64,000 bases of DNA, from positions 62,001-126,000 of the forward strand of contig NZ_BAAAFW010000025.1 of assembly GCF_039523735.1 (NCBI RefSeq), in the 5' to 3' direction. This DNA comes from Tatumella punctata. Its GTDB lineage: Bacteria; Pseudomonadota; Gammaproteobacteria; Enterobacterales; Enterobacteriaceae. The translations under genes and the position numbers were made by a program. The notes beneath the pieces are model-generated. The model had not been told where the DNA came from. It saw only the letters and a list, made by a program, of their open reading frames with translations, and did not search any database. Shown piece by piece: positions 35,935 to 44,935 of the stretch (its first letter is position 1; each line of letters starts with the position of its first letter).

Positions 35935-36810
35935 TTAGCCGCCGACCATGGTGCCACCGTTAGGGTGCAGTACCTGGCCGCTGATAAATGAAGAGTCCTG
36001 GCTTGCCAGGAAGACGTAAACCGGCCCGAGTTCAGAAGGCTGACCGGCACGGCCCATTGGTGTTTCGTGGCCAAAATCTTCCAGCCACCGGGGATTGTAG
36101 TGGCCTAAAGTGGCAGGCTGAAGTGGTGTCCATACCGGACCGGGGGCCACGGCATTCACACGGATACCTTTGCTGACAATCTGGTTTGACAGCGCGCGGG
36201 TGAAACTGACGATTGCGCCCTTGGTGGCCGTATAATCCAGCAGAATTTCCGGGCCGATATAGGCATTCACCGAGGTGGTATTGATGATAGCGTCGTTTGC
36301 TTTCATATGAGGCAGTGCTGCTTTTGTCAGGAAGAATACAGAGTGAATATTCACATCGAAGGTATTCAGCCATTGTTCATCACTGAGCGTCGTCAGGTCT
36401 TCGTTCGGATACTGGGTACCGGCATTATTGACCAGGATATTCAACTGACCAAACTCACTCACGACCCGGGAAATCAGCTGACGGCAATGATCGGCACTAC
36501 GCAGATCGACCGGATAAATAACACATTTACGGCCTTCCTGCTCTGCCAGTTGCTGTGCCACTTTTGCATCCTGCGCTTCCTCTTCACTGTCGGGCAGATA
36601 AGTCAGGGCAATATCTGCGCCTTCACGGGCAAAATGCTGGACCACGGAGCGGCCGATTCCACTGTCACCTCCGGTAACCAGTGCAACTTTTCCTGCCAGT
36701 TTATGACTCCCCTGATAATCCTCACGGATAAATGTCGCCGCAGGTTTGAGTTTTTCATCGCTGCCGGGCAGGGTTTGTGACTGTGCATGAATTGTTGTTT
36801 TCTGAACCAT
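35935..36810 (-). CDS. Short-chain dehydrogenase/reductase (YghA/YdaD-like)
   Basis: 291 residues from the ATG at 36810, preceded by GGAGG; the longer frame from 36864 is disfavoured. A 35-residue N-terminal extension precedes the Rossmann fold. The NAD(P) motif is TGGDSGIG at 46-53, then LVNNAG near 127, a catalytic Ser in TTSVNAYIG, YTATKGA with the Tyr-x3-Lys pair, and PGPVWTPLQP. This type is common as a stress-induced dehydrogenase of unknown substrate in bacteria. A 12-bp inverted repeat overlaps its promoter region. Confidence 0.88.
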   Translation of the reverse strand: MVQKTTIHAQSQTLPGSDEKLKPAATFIREDYQGSHKLAGKVALVTGGDSGIGRSVVQHFAREGADIALTYLPDSEEEAQDAKVAQQLAEQEGRKCVIYPVDLRSADHCRQLISRVVSEFGQLNILVNNAGTQYPNEDLTTLSDEQWLNTFDVNIHSVFFLTKAALPHMKANDAIINTTSVNAYIGPEILLDYTATKGAIVSFTRALSNQIVSKGIRVNAVAPGPVWTPLQPATLGHYNPRWLEDFGHETPMGRAGQPSELGPVYVFLASQDSSFISGQVLHPNGGTMVGG

Positions 36811-36834
36811 ATTTCCTCCGTTTGAGTTCATCAA

Positions 36835-36886
36835 ACGGGTAAACAACACACTGACTTCGTCCACTCCAGCGAATTTGTTTACCCGT
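36835..36886. promoter_or_regulatory. 12-bp perfect inverted repeat upstream of the SDR gene
   Basis: ACGGGTAAACAA at 36835-36846 and its exact complement TTGTTTACCCGT at 36875-36886 have centres 40 bp apart, close to four helical turns. They lie 25-76 bp upstream of the SDR ATG. This looks like a pair of operator half-sites. As RNA it could also form a long-loop hairpin. The rest of the gap to the cupin gene (to 37161) shows nothing recognisable. Confidence 0.5.
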
Positions 36887-37161
36887 CGCAGGTAACTATC
36901 AGAATAATTTAAGTATAGAAATCGACAGCCGGTTGTCGAATCAGCGGCGGTAAGTTACCCGTTGTCTGATGCGGAATGGCTGAGCTGGCGGGTTGTTGGA
37001 GGGAGTTTGAAATTATGTTTCAGGATGTTAATTTCGGTGCTGTCCGGGCACAGCGTATGGTCAAACTAACCTGACATTAGCGGTCTGCTGTCGCGGAGAC
37101 AGGGGAAGATTCTTCACCTGACGGACCTTCCGGATGATCATTTTCTTTCAGGGTAAACAGA

Positions 37162-37473
37162 ATCAACGTTATTCGCAGCAAAGATTTTCACGGCAATAAG
37201 GCATGGGAGGCGTTACCGGTCACGATATTCGGGGAAACCGGCGTCAACCCCCACTCGACTGATGAAGCCTGTCAATGGCATATCAATGACGGACAGGAGG
37301 TGTTTGCGGTGATGGACGGTATCGTCGATATACACTACAAACGGGACAGACAAAAGAAGGTCATCACCCTGTATGCCGGAGATATCTTTTACGCCAGTGA
37401 AGGCACTGAACATGTCGCTTACCCGCAGGGGATAAGTCGTATCTTAGTGACTGAGAAACAGCACTCTATTTAA
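37162..37473 (+). CDS. Small cupin-domain protein with a non-canonical or lost start codon
   Basis: A frame of 103 codons encodes a single-domain cupin: motif 1 in WHINDGQEVFAVMDG near residues 39-53, motif 2 in AGDIFYASEGTEHVAYP near 70-86, ending EKQHSI. No ATG, GTG, TTG or CTG lies in frame between the upstream TGA and the domain. The natural start is the ATC at 37162 (ATC AAC GTT ATT CGC), 8 bp after AGGG. One base change from ATG would give the expected MNVIRSKDF start. Either a rare ATC start is used or the gene was recently inactivated. Metal ligands are partly changed (His-x-Asn). Function unknown. Confidence 0.65.
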   Translation: MNVIRSKDFHGNKAWEALPVTIFGETGVNPHSTDEACQWHINDGQEVFAVMDGIVDIHYKRDRQKKVITLYAGDIFYASEGTEHVAYPQGISRILVTEKQHSI

Positions 37474-37575
37474 CATAAGCCTTTCTTTGTGCGGATTTCC
37501 GGCTGCACATCTGCCGGTCAAAGGGTATACTACGACCCACTTTTTTTATCCGGCCAAATAGCGTGCGAACTCAAC

Positions 37576-38487
37576 ATGCAAAAGTTTGATACCAAGACCT
37601 TTCAGGGCCTGATCCTGACCTTGCAGGATTACTGGGCGCAACAGGGCTGTACGATTGTTCAGCCACTGGACATGGAAGTAGGTGCAGGCACCTCCCATCC
37701 GATGACCTGTCTGCGTGCGCTGGGGCCAGAGCCCGTAGCCAGCGCGTATGTGCAGCCTTCGCGCCGTCCTACCGATGGACGTTATGGCGAAAACCCTAAC
37801 CGTTTGCAGCATTACTATCAGTTCCAGGTAATGATTAAACCATCGCCGGAGAATATGCAGGAACTGTATCTTGGCTCATTAGAAGCCTTAGGTATTGATC
37901 CGCACATCCACGATATCCGTTTTGTTGAAGATAACTGGGAAAACCCGACGCTGGGGGCCTGGGGTCTTGGCTGGGAAGTCTGGCTGAACGGAATGGAAGT
38001 CACACAGTTTACCTACTTCCAGCAGGTGGGCGGCATAGAATGTAAGCCAGTGACCGGTGAGATTACCTATGGCCTTGAGCGCCTGGCGATGTATATCCAG
38101 GGCGTCGACAGTATTTATGATCTGGTCTGGAGTGATGGCCAGTTCGGTACCACCACATATGGAGATGTGTTCCACCAGAACGAAGTGGAACAATCGACGT
38201 ATAACTTCGAATACGCGGATGTGCCGTTTTTGTTCAGTTGTTTTGAACAGTACGAGAAAGAAGCGCAGACCTTGCTGGCACTGGAGAAACCACTGCCGCT
38301 GCCGGCCTACGAGCGTATTCTGAAAGCTGCTCACAGCTTTAACCTGCTGGATGCGCGTAAAGCTATCTCTGTCACCGAACGTCAGCGCTATATTCTGCGG
38401 ATCCGTACCCTGACCAAAGCGGTGGCTGAAGCCTATTATGCTTCCCGTGAAGCCCTTGGCTTCCCGATGTGCAATAACAATAAGTAA
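37576..38487 (+). CDS. glyQ: Glycyl-tRNA synthetase alpha subunit
   Basis: 303 residues from the ATG at 37576, the family start (MQKFDTKTFQGLILTLQDYW). It is the catalytic class II core of the alpha2beta2 bacterial glycyl-tRNA synthetase: VGAGTSHPMTCLRALGPEP with motif 2 region RRPTDGRYGENPNRLQHYYQFQV near 60-82, and GEITYGLERLAMYIQ near 155 (motif 3). The ribosome site is weak. A TATACT -10-like element lies at 37526-37531. glyS follows after 9 bp. Confidence 0.97.
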   Translation: MQKFDTKTFQGLILTLQDYWAQQGCTIVQPLDMEVGAGTSHPMTCLRALGPEPVASAYVQPSRRPTDGRYGENPNRLQHYYQFQVMIKPSPENMQELYLGSLEALGIDPHIHDIRFVEDNWENPTLGAWGLGWEVWLNGMEVTQFTYFQQVGGIECKPVTGEITYGLERLAMYIQGVDSIYDLVWSDGQFGTTTYGDVFHQNEVEQSTYNFEYADVPFLFSCFEQYEKEAQTLLALEKPLPLPAYERILKAAHSFNLLDARKAISVTERQRYILRIRTLTKAVAEAYYASREALGFPMCNNNK

Positions 38488-38496
38488 GAGGCAGCG

Positions 38497-40566
38497 ATGA
38501 CAGAAAAAACCTTACTGGTGGAAATCGGCACCGAAGAGCTGCCACCGAAAGCATTACGTCAGCTGGCCGAATCTTTTGCCAGCCAGCTGACCAGTGAACT
38601 GGACAGCGCAGGGTTATCCCACGGCGCGGTAGAGTGGTTTGCGTCTCCCCGTCGTCTGGCAGTAAAAGTTGCCGCACTCAGTGCCGCCCAGGCCGATCGT
38701 GAAGTGGAGAAACGTGGCCCGGCGATCAGTGCGGCATTTGATGCGGAAGGCAAACCGACCAAAGCGGCTGAAGGCTGGGCGCGTGGTAATGGTATTACCG
38801 TCGATCAGGCCGGACGTCTGGCAACAGATAAAGGCGAATGGCTGGTTTACCGTGCTGCGGTGAAAGGCGAAACCGCCGCTGCCCTGTTACCGGGGATGGT
38901 GGCAGGGGTGCTGAGTAAGCTGCCGGTACCTAAACTGATGCGCTGGGCTGACAGTGATGTACAGTTTGTTCGTCCGGTACATACGGTTACCCTGTTACTG
39001 GGTGATGAAGTCATTCCGGCGACGATTCTCGGGATCAGCACTGATCGTATTATCCGTGGTCACCGCTTTATGGGTGAAGCTGAGTTCAGTATTGATCATG
39101 CGGATCAGTATCCGCAGATCCTGCTGGAACGGGGTAAAGTGATCGCCGACTATGATGCCCGTAAAGCCGCGATCAAAGCGGCCGCGGAAGCCGCAGCCGA
39201 AAAACTGGGCGGACAGGCTGACCTGAATGACAGCCTGCTGGAAGAGGTGACGTCTCTGGTGGAATGGCCAGTCGTGCTGACGGCGACCTTTGAAGAAAAA
39301 TTCCTTGAAGTCCCGTCAGAAGCGCTGGTTTACACCATGAAAGGTGACCAGAAATATTTCCCGGTGTATAGCCCGCAGGGTAAATTACTGCCGAATTTTA
39401 TTTTCGTGGCGAATATTGAGTCTGCTGATCCGCAGCAGATTATTTCCGGTAACGAAAAAGTGGTACGCCCGCGTCTGGCCGATGCAGAGTTTTTCTTTAA
39501 CAGCGACCGTAAACAGCGGCTGGAAGATCAGCTGCCGCGTCTGGAGACGGTACTGTTCCAGAAGCAGCTTGGAACATTACGCGATAAGACCGATCGTATT
39601 CAGGTGCTGTCAGGCTGGATTGCCGAAAAAATGGGTGCCGATGTCAGCCATGCGACCCGCGCCGGACTGTTGTCAAAATGCGATTTGATGACCAACATGG
39701 TGTTTGAATTTACCGATACGCAGGGCGTGATGGGAATGCATTATGCCCGTCATGATGGCGAAGCCGAAGACGTTGCTGTGGCCCTGAATGAGCAGTATCA
39801 GCCACGTTTTTCCGGTGATCAGTTGCCGCAAAGTCCGGTGTCCTGTGCGCTGGCGATTGCAGATAAAATGGATACGCTGGCGGGTATTTTCGGTATCGGG
39901 CAGCATCCGAAAGGGGATAAAGACCCGTTTGCGCTGCGTCGTGCGGCACTGGGTGTACTGCGGATTATCGTCGGCAAAAACCTGCCACTGGATCTGCAAA
40001 CCCTGACAGAAGAAGCGGTACGTCTGTACGGCGATAAACTGACAAATACCGCAGTGGTGGATGAGGTTATCGACTTTATGCTGGGTCGCTTCCGTAGCTG
40101 GTATCAGGAAGAAGGTCACAGTATTGATACTCTGCAGGCTGTACTGGCCCGTCGTCCGACGCGTCCCGCAGACTTCGATGCGCGCATGAAAGCAGTATCT
40201 CACTTCCGGACACTGGAGCAGTCGGCGGCACTGGCAGCGGCGAATAAACGTGTATCCAATATTCTGGCAAAATCGGATGTTCCGCTGAACGACAGTGTGC
40301 AGGCGTCGTTACTGAAAGAGAATGCTGAAATCACCCTCGCGACCTATGTCAGTGCGATGAGCAGCAAACTGCAACCTTACTTCGCGGAAGGCCGTTATCA
40401 GGAAGCACTGATTGAACTGGCTGAACTGCGGGAAGCGGTTGATAATTTCTTCTCAGAAGTAATGGTGAATGCAGAAGAGACAGATATTCGAGTCAACCGT
40501 CTGACCTTGCTGGCGAAATTACGTGATCTGTTCCTGCAGGTTGCTGATATTTCTTTACTGCAATAA
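38497..40566 (+). CDS. glyS: Glycyl-tRNA synthetase beta subunit
   Basis: 689 residues, as in E. coli. LLVEIGTEELPPKALRQL at the start, PTKAAEGWARGNGI near 87, the SAADPQQI-type segment NIESADPQQIISGNEKVVRPRLADAEFFF near 310, the HD-like core and a C-terminal anticodon-binding domain (VNAEETDIRVNRLTLLAKL). It binds tRNA-Gly and completes the alpha2beta2 enzyme. AGAGGC lies before the ATG, 9 bp after glyQ. A strong terminator follows. Confidence 0.97.
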   Translation: MTEKTLLVEIGTEELPPKALRQLAESFASQLTSELDSAGLSHGAVEWFASPRRLAVKVAALSAAQADREVEKRGPAISAAFDAEGKPTKAAEGWARGNGITVDQAGRLATDKGEWLVYRAAVKGETAAALLPGMVAGVLSKLPVPKLMRWADSDVQFVRPVHTVTLLLGDEVIPATILGISTDRIIRGHRFMGEAEFSIDHADQYPQILLERGKVIADYDARKAAIKAAAEAAAEKLGGQADLNDSLLEEVTSLVEWPVVLTATFEEKFLEVPSEALVYTMKGDQKYFPVYSPQGKLLPNFIFVANIESADPQQIISGNEKVVRPRLADAEFFFNSDRKQRLEDQLPRLETVLFQKQLGTLRDKTDRIQVLSGWIAEKMGADVSHATRAGLLSKCDLMTNMVFEFTDTQGVMGMHYARHDGEAEDVAVALNEQYQPRFSGDQLPQSPVSCALAIADKMDTLAGIFGIGQHPKGDKDPFALRRAALGVLRIIVGKNLPLDLQTLTEEAVRLYGDKLTNTAVVDEVIDFMLGRFRSWYQEEGHSIDTLQAVLARRPTRPADFDARMKAVSHFRTLEQSAALAAANKRVSNILAKSDVPLNDSVQASLLKENAEITLATYVSAMSSKLQPYFAEGRYQEALIELAELREAVDNFFSEVMVNAEETDIRVNRLTLLAKLRDLFLQVADISLLQ

Positions 40567-40586
40567 CCGCGAAGATATGATCTGTT

Positions 40587-40611
40587 AAGCGAGCCAGTGG
40601 CTCGCTTTTTT
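40587..40611 (+). terminator. Rho-independent terminator of glyQS
   Basis: A perfect 7-bp GC-rich stem (40589-40595 with 40599-40605, three-base loop) is followed by six T (40606-40611). Confidence 0.92.
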
Positions 40612-40731
40612 GTTTTCAGGGCCCGGGTTTTCCCTGCCAGCTGCCGCAATGTGTTTAACACCGCTGTCTGTTTCTGTGCTAAAAACCATTAACAATATTT
40701 ATATCATCAAAAAAATACACGGACCCGTGAG

Positions 40732-41571
40732 ATGAAGACAGGCTCTGCAATTCCCGGCGAGGAGATGACGGTGGCTGCGGGGGTGACTTCCCGCCGCATC
40801 TGGACACGGCAGGCAGTACAGGCCGGTACAGTCACCGAAAGCAGCGAAGATTTTCTGGCCGAAGAAGTGCCGGTGGCGCTGGTGTATAACGGAATTTCTC
40901 ATGTAGTGATGATGGCGACACCACAACATCTGGAAGCTTTTGCCCTGGGTTTCTCTTTGTCAGAAGGGATCATCAGCCAGGCTTCAGAAATCTATGGTAT
41001 TGAAGTACAGCCTCTGTGTGCAGGTGTTGAGGTGCATATTGAACTTTCAGCGCGGCGTTTTATGGCCCTGAAGGCGCAACGCCGGGCAATGGCAGGCCGG
41101 ACAGGGTGTGGTGTATGCGGAGTTGAGCAGTTACAGCAAATAGGCAAACCGGTCCCGCCACTGCCTTTTAGCTGGCGGTTTAATTTATCGGCGCTGGATA
41201 AAGGATTGTCACAGCTGGCAGATTTTCAGCCAGCTGGTCGTCAGACCGGTTGTACCCATGTGGCGGCCTGGATGGACGATACCGGCCAGCTGTTGCAGGG
41301 ATATGAAGATGTCGGACGGCATGTGGCGCTGGATAAATTGCTGGGTGATCGTGCGCGTCAGCCCCGCCAGCAGGGCGCGGTAGTGGTTTCCAGCCGTGCC
41401 AGCTATGAAATGGTACAAAAAGCAGCGATCTGTGGTGTGGAAATTTTGTTTGCCGTATCGGCTGCGACGGCGCTGGCTGTCGATGTTGCAGAACGCTGTG
41501 GTATGACCCTGGCAGGCTTCAGTAAACCCGGTCGTACCATTGTTTACAGCCACCCCCGGCGTCTGTATTAA
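40732..41571 (+). CDS. fdhD: Formate dehydrogenase accessory sulfurtransferase FdhD
   Basis: 279 residues. It transfers sulfur from IscS to the bis-MGD cofactor so that formate dehydrogenases become active. The sulfur-carrying cysteines are in TGCGVCG (Cys126, Cys129). Family marks are EEVPVALVYNGISHVVMMATP near 45, FALGFSLSEGII near 70, QPAGRQTGCTHVAAW, YEDVGRHVALDKLLG near 192 and SRASYEMVQKAA. No formate dehydrogenase gene is in the window, but it supports an active molybdenum-cofactor economy together with the BisC-like enzyme. It converges on, and overlaps by 4 bp, the DeoR-type gene. Confidence 0.93.
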   Translation: MKTGSAIPGEEMTVAAGVTSRRIWTRQAVQAGTVTESSEDFLAEEVPVALVYNGISHVVMMATPQHLEAFALGFSLSEGIISQASEIYGIEVQPLCAGVEVHIELSARRFMALKAQRRAMAGRTGCGVCGVEQLQQIGKPVPPLPFSWRFNLSALDKGLSQLADFQPAGRQTGCTHVAAWMDDTGQLLQGYEDVGRHVALDKLLGDRARQPRQQGAVVVSSRASYEMVQKAAICGVEILFAVSAATALAVDVAERCGMTLAGFSKPGRTIVYSHPRRLY

Positions 41572-42344
41572 GCGCTCAGTACCCTGCTAAACGCCTGAGT
41601 TAATGCCGGCCATGAACGGTCACGGACGGCGGTACTGTCGGAAATCAGTAAACTGACGTCTGCCGGAAGTGCGTAGCAGTAGCGGCTGGTCAGCCCCAGT
41701 TTACTGTGGTCTGCCAGCAGAATAAGCTGTTTTGCCTGGCGTGCCATTGCTCCGGCAATGGCGGCTTCCGCCAGTGAAAAACTGCTGGCGCCGTTCACCG
41801 CATCCACACCGACCGGAGAAAGAAGGGCAACATCGGCCTGGTAGCGATGAATTTCACTGACGGTGGTACCACCGTGCGTTTGTTGTGTTCCTGCTGACAT
41901 ACTGCCACCCAGTAAAATCACTTCATGTTGCAGCTGACTGTCATTTTCGGTCGCAGTCAGTGCCAGTGCTGCCTGCAGGCTGTTAGTAATGATGGTAAGC
42001 CCTGACATCGTTCTCAGTTCCTGTGCCAGCAGCGTGGTGGTACTGCCGGAATCGAGAAACAGGGTTTGTCCGGCATTCAGCTGACTGACGGCACAACGCG
42101 CGATACTGCGTTTTTCTTTTTCCCGGGCAGCATAACGTACTGGCAACGGGGGTTCTGCCGGTGCATCAATAGCGACAATGCCGCCATGTACCCGCCGCGC
42201 AACGCCTTGTTCTTCCAGCGCAATAATATCCCGCCGTGCGGTTTCCCTGGAAACGCCGAGTTCATTAATAATGCGTTCAGTGCTGACCTGATGATGAGTA
42301 CTGATTAATGAACGTATACGGTGTAATCGCGTTTCCTGCAGCAT
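41568..42344 (-). CDS. DeoR-family transcriptional regulator
   Basis: 258 residues from the ATG at 42344, with AGGA 8 bp upstream; the frame extends to 42509 without similarity. N-terminal DeoR helix-turn-helix (LHRIRSLISTHHQVSTERIINELGVSRETARRDI, seen as consecutive segments) with EEQGVARRVHGG, then a sugar-phosphate-isomerase-like effector domain (LFLDSGSTTTLLAQEL, ITNSLQAALAL, VGVDAVNG, LADHSKLG). It probably represses the divergent aminotransferase gene and responds to a phosphorylated metabolite. Confidence 0.92.
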   Translation of the reverse strand: MLQETRLHRIRSLISTHHQVSTERIINELGVSRETARRDIIALEEQGVARRVHGGIVAIDAPAEPPLPVRYAAREKEKRSIARCAVSQLNAGQTLFLDSGSTTTLLAQELRTMSGLTIITNSLQAALALTATENDSQLQHEVILLGGSMSAGTQQTHGGTTVSEIHRYQADVALLSPVGVDAVNGASSFSLAEAAIAGAMARQAKQLILLADHSKLGLTSRYCYALPADVSLLISDSTAVRDRSWPALTQAFSRVLSA

Positions 42345-42427
42345 AGAGAAATCCTCAGTGAGATGTGCGGCGGATGATAACAGTTGTCTGAGTGTAGCGC
42401 AGCCGAGATACCCTGAATATGTATTTA

Positions 42428-42454
42428 GTTGCGTTTGTGTATTTTGTTGCATTT
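42428..42454. promoter_or_regulatory. Direct repeat, candidate DeoR-type operator
   Basis: GTTGCGTTT at 42428-42436 recurs as GTTGCATTT at 42446-42454, 18 bp apart, in the divergent region between the DeoR-type gene and the aminotransferase gene. DeoR/GlpR-type repressors often bind such T-rich direct repeats. Confidence 0.45.
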
Positions 42455-42532
42455 TTCTGAAAATAAGCGATGATGAAGTTACAGCGAATTTATTCACCGT
42501 CTTCCCCACTGATTATTGCGACAGGAGTAGTT

Positions 42533-43873
42533 ATGGCCACGCGTTCTACCATCATGGATACCAACAGTTTTCGCGCAGAACATGCCGCAGAACTTGATGC
42601 AGATACCCGCACACTGACGGATAAACGCAGCAGAGTACTCGGAGATTCTTACCGTCTGTTTTATCGCAAGCCTGTGCATCTGGTGCGTGGTGAAGGCCAG
42701 TATCTGTGGGATGCGAACGGGGATAAATACCTGGATGTGTACAACAATGTGGCAAGTATTGGTCATTGCCACCCGGCAGTGATTGATGCGGTGACCCGGC
42801 AAATGAAACAGCTGAACACCCATACCCGCTATCTGCACGAAGGTATCCTGAATTACAGTGAGGCTTTGCTGGCGACGGCACCGGCAGAGATTAATAAGGC
42901 CATGTACATGTGTACCGGCTCGGAAGCCAATGATTTGGCGATCCGTGTTGCCCGCTCTTTTAGCGGCGGTACAGGGATTATCGTTACTAAAGAAGCCTAT
43001 CACGGTACCAGTGAATTAACCTCCGGAGCATCGCCTGCGCTGGGCAGCGGTCAGCCGCTGGCAGCAACGACCCGACTGGTCTCACCGCCTGACGATTATC
43101 GGGTGAACGCTGCGGATTTAGGGGCATGGTTTGCGGCAGAAATTCAGGCGCAGATTGATGATATGGCAGCCCACGGCATTAAGTTTGCCGGCTTGCTGGC
43201 GGATTCAATTTTCTCTTCTGACGGTGTATTGCCTAATCCCCGTGGTTTTCTGCAACAGGCCGTCGATGTAGTTCATAAAAATGGCGGTATTTTTATTGCC
43301 GATGAAGTACAGCCGGGGTTTGCCCGTACCGGCGATGCGTTCTGGGGATTTGGCCGTCATGGTGTGGTACCGGATATCATTACCACCGGCAAACCGATGG
43401 GTAACGGCATCCCGGTGTCCGGACTGCTGGCAAAAAGTGATGTGCTGGCAGCCTTCAGTGATGAGATCCCTTATTTTAATACCTTCGGCGGTAACCCGGT
43501 GGCGATGGCGGCAGCGCAGGCAGTATTGCAGGTAATTGAGCAGGAAGGACTACAGGAACATAGCCGTATCGTCGGTGGCCAGCTGCTGGCTGAGTTGCGT
43601 AAACTGATGGATCGTCATGAATGTATCGGTGATGTACGCGGTGCCGGACTATTTATTGGTTTTGAACTGGTAGAAGACCGTCAGACGAAGACGCCGGATA
43701 AAACACTGGCGCTGAATCTTATCGAAAAATTACGTGAGAATCGTGTACTGACCTCGGTCGCCGGACCTTACGGTAATGTGCTGAAACTGCGCCCGCCACT
43801 GGCATTCCAGAGCGCTGATATTGACTGGCTGACAGGGGCCCTTGACCAGTCGCTGACTGAACTGGGGCGCTGA
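42533..43873 (+). CDS. Class III aminotransferase (PLP-dependent)
   Basis: 446 residues from the ATG at 42533, with AGGAG 6 bp upstream. Fold type I class III: LYDANGDKYLDVYNNV-like LWDANGDKYLDVYNNVASIGHCHP near 58-80, MYMCTGSEANDLAIRVAR near 125, the PLP Asp in IFIADEVQPGFARTG near 250, the Schiff-base Lys in TTGKPMGNG near 288, and FGGNPVAMAAA. It is close to the alanine-glyoxylate/ethanolamine-phosphate phospho-lyase branch, so either transamination or PLP-dependent elimination is possible. Regulation by the divergent DeoR-type repressor is likely. A strong terminator follows. Confidence 0.85.
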   Translation: MATRSTIMDTNSFRAEHAAELDADTRTLTDKRSRVLGDSYRLFYRKPVHLVRGEGQYLWDANGDKYLDVYNNVASIGHCHPAVIDAVTRQMKQLNTHTRYLHEGILNYSEALLATAPAEINKAMYMCTGSEANDLAIRVARSFSGGTGIIVTKEAYHGTSELTSGASPALGSGQPLAATTRLVSPPDDYRVNAADLGAWFAAEIQAQIDDMAAHGIKFAGLLADSIFSSDGVLPNPRGFLQQAVDVVHKNGGIFIADEVQPGFARTGDAFWGFGRHGVVPDIITTGKPMGNGIPVSGLLAKSDVLAAFSDEIPYFNTFGGNPVAMAAAQAVLQVIEQEGLQEHSRIVGGQLLAELRKLMDRHECIGDVRGAGLFIGFELVEDRQTKTPDKTLALNLIEKLRENRVLTSVAGPYGNVLKLRPPLAFQSADIDWLTGALDQSLTELGR

Positions 43874-43892
43874 CCAACGGGAGTGTTTTCTG

Positions 43893-43930
43893 AAACTGCT
43901 GAAATTGTGCTATTTCGGCAGTTTTTTTTT
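43893..43930 (+). terminator. Rho-independent terminator of the aminotransferase gene
   Basis: A 13-bp stem with one G-T pair (43893-43905 with 43912-43924, six-base loop) runs into a stretch of T to 43930. Confidence 0.93.
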
Positions 43931-43995
43931 GTCTGAAAACAAATCGTTATCGCACACAATGTATTGATTCTCCTTTTCCCGATCAATTATTTAAC

Positions 43996-44001
43996 TATAA
44001 T
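43996..44001 (+). promoter_or_regulatory. -10 element of the sodA promoter
   Basis: A perfect TATAAT lies 69 bp upstream of the sodA ATG. The -35 region about 17 bp further up is poor, as expected for a promoter that relies on activators and repressors. Confidence 0.5.
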
Positions 44002-44069
44002 GGAGATCGGTGCTTATGCAGTGCATCCCCCTGGTGCGCTGTCCTTACATTAGAATGGAGAGGTTGAAC

Positions 44070-44687
44070 ATGAGTTATTCACTGCCATCCCTGCCTTATG
44101 CTTATGATGCGCTTGAGCCGCACTTTGATAAGGAAACGATGGAAATCCATCACACTAAACATCACCAGGCTTATGTTAATAATGCCAACGCGGCGCTGGA
44201 AGGTACTGAGTTCGCTGCTCTGCCTGTTGAAGAACTGATCACCAAACTGGATCAGGTACCGGCTGAGAAAAAAACAGCTCTGCGTAACAATGCAGGTGGT
44301 CACGCCAACCACAGTCTGTTCTGGAAAGGCCTGAAAACCGGTACTACCCTGCAGGGCGATCTGAAAGCGGCTATCGAAAAAGATTTCGGCAGCGTTGAAA
44401 AATTCAAAGAAGAATTCGAAAAAGCGGCCGCGACCCGTTTCGGTTCCGGCTGGGCATGGCTGGTGAAAAAGGGCGATAAGCTGGCGGTAGTTTCTACGGC
44501 TAACCAGGACAGCCCACTGATGGGTGAAGCGATTTCAGGTGCTTCCGGTTTCCCGATCATTGGTCTGGATGTCTGGGAACATGCGTATTACCTGAAATTC
44601 CAGAACAAACGTCCGGACTATATCAAAGCATTCTGGAACGTCGTTAACTGGGATGAAGCTGCAGCGCGTTTTGCTTCTGCAAAATAA
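44070..44687 (+). CDS. sodA: Superoxide dismutase, manganese type
   Basis: 205 residues. Cytoplasmic Mn enzyme that turns superoxide into oxygen and peroxide. The metal ligands are all present: His27 in EIHHTKHHQAYV, His82 in GGHANHSLFW, Asp168 and His172 in GLDVWEHAYYLKF. GGGHANHS-type and DVWEHAYY sequences point to the Mn rather than the Fe isoform. The frame starts at 44010, but GAGG 6 bp before the ATG at 44070 and the family N-terminus MSYSLPSLPYAYDALEPH fix the start. Confidence 0.97.
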   Translation: MSYSLPSLPYAYDALEPHFDKETMEIHHTKHHQAYVNNANAALEGTEFAALPVEELITKLDQVPAEKKTALRNNAGGHANHSLFWKGLKTGTTLQGDLKAAIEKDFGSVEKFKEEFEKAAATRFGSGWAWLVKKGDKLAVVSTANQDSPLMGEAISGASGFPIIGLDVWEHAYYLKFQNKRPDYIKAFWNVVNWDEAAARFASAK

Positions 44688-44723
44688 TGCTGTACTGGCT
44701 GACAACGTATTGATCAGCTACTG

Positions 44724-44755
44724 ATACCGGCGGCCCTGGCTGCCGGTATTTTTTT
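44724..44755 (+). terminator. Rho-independent terminator of sodA
   Basis: An 8-bp stem (44724-44731 with 44742-44749) is followed by T to 44755. Confidence 0.9.
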
Positions 44756-44935
44756 GTATGCTGTTGTTATTTCTCCCTTCTTCGTGTGCTGTGGTGCGGT
44801 ACTCCTCCCGGAGACTGTTTTTCACCGTGCTGCTAGTGGTTACCGAAAGTAAATCAGTCATCAACAAATAACATATTTTTCAATAGCGGGAGGCAACCTG
44901 CAGCTGATTGCTCTGTTGTTGAAACATCAGGATCT

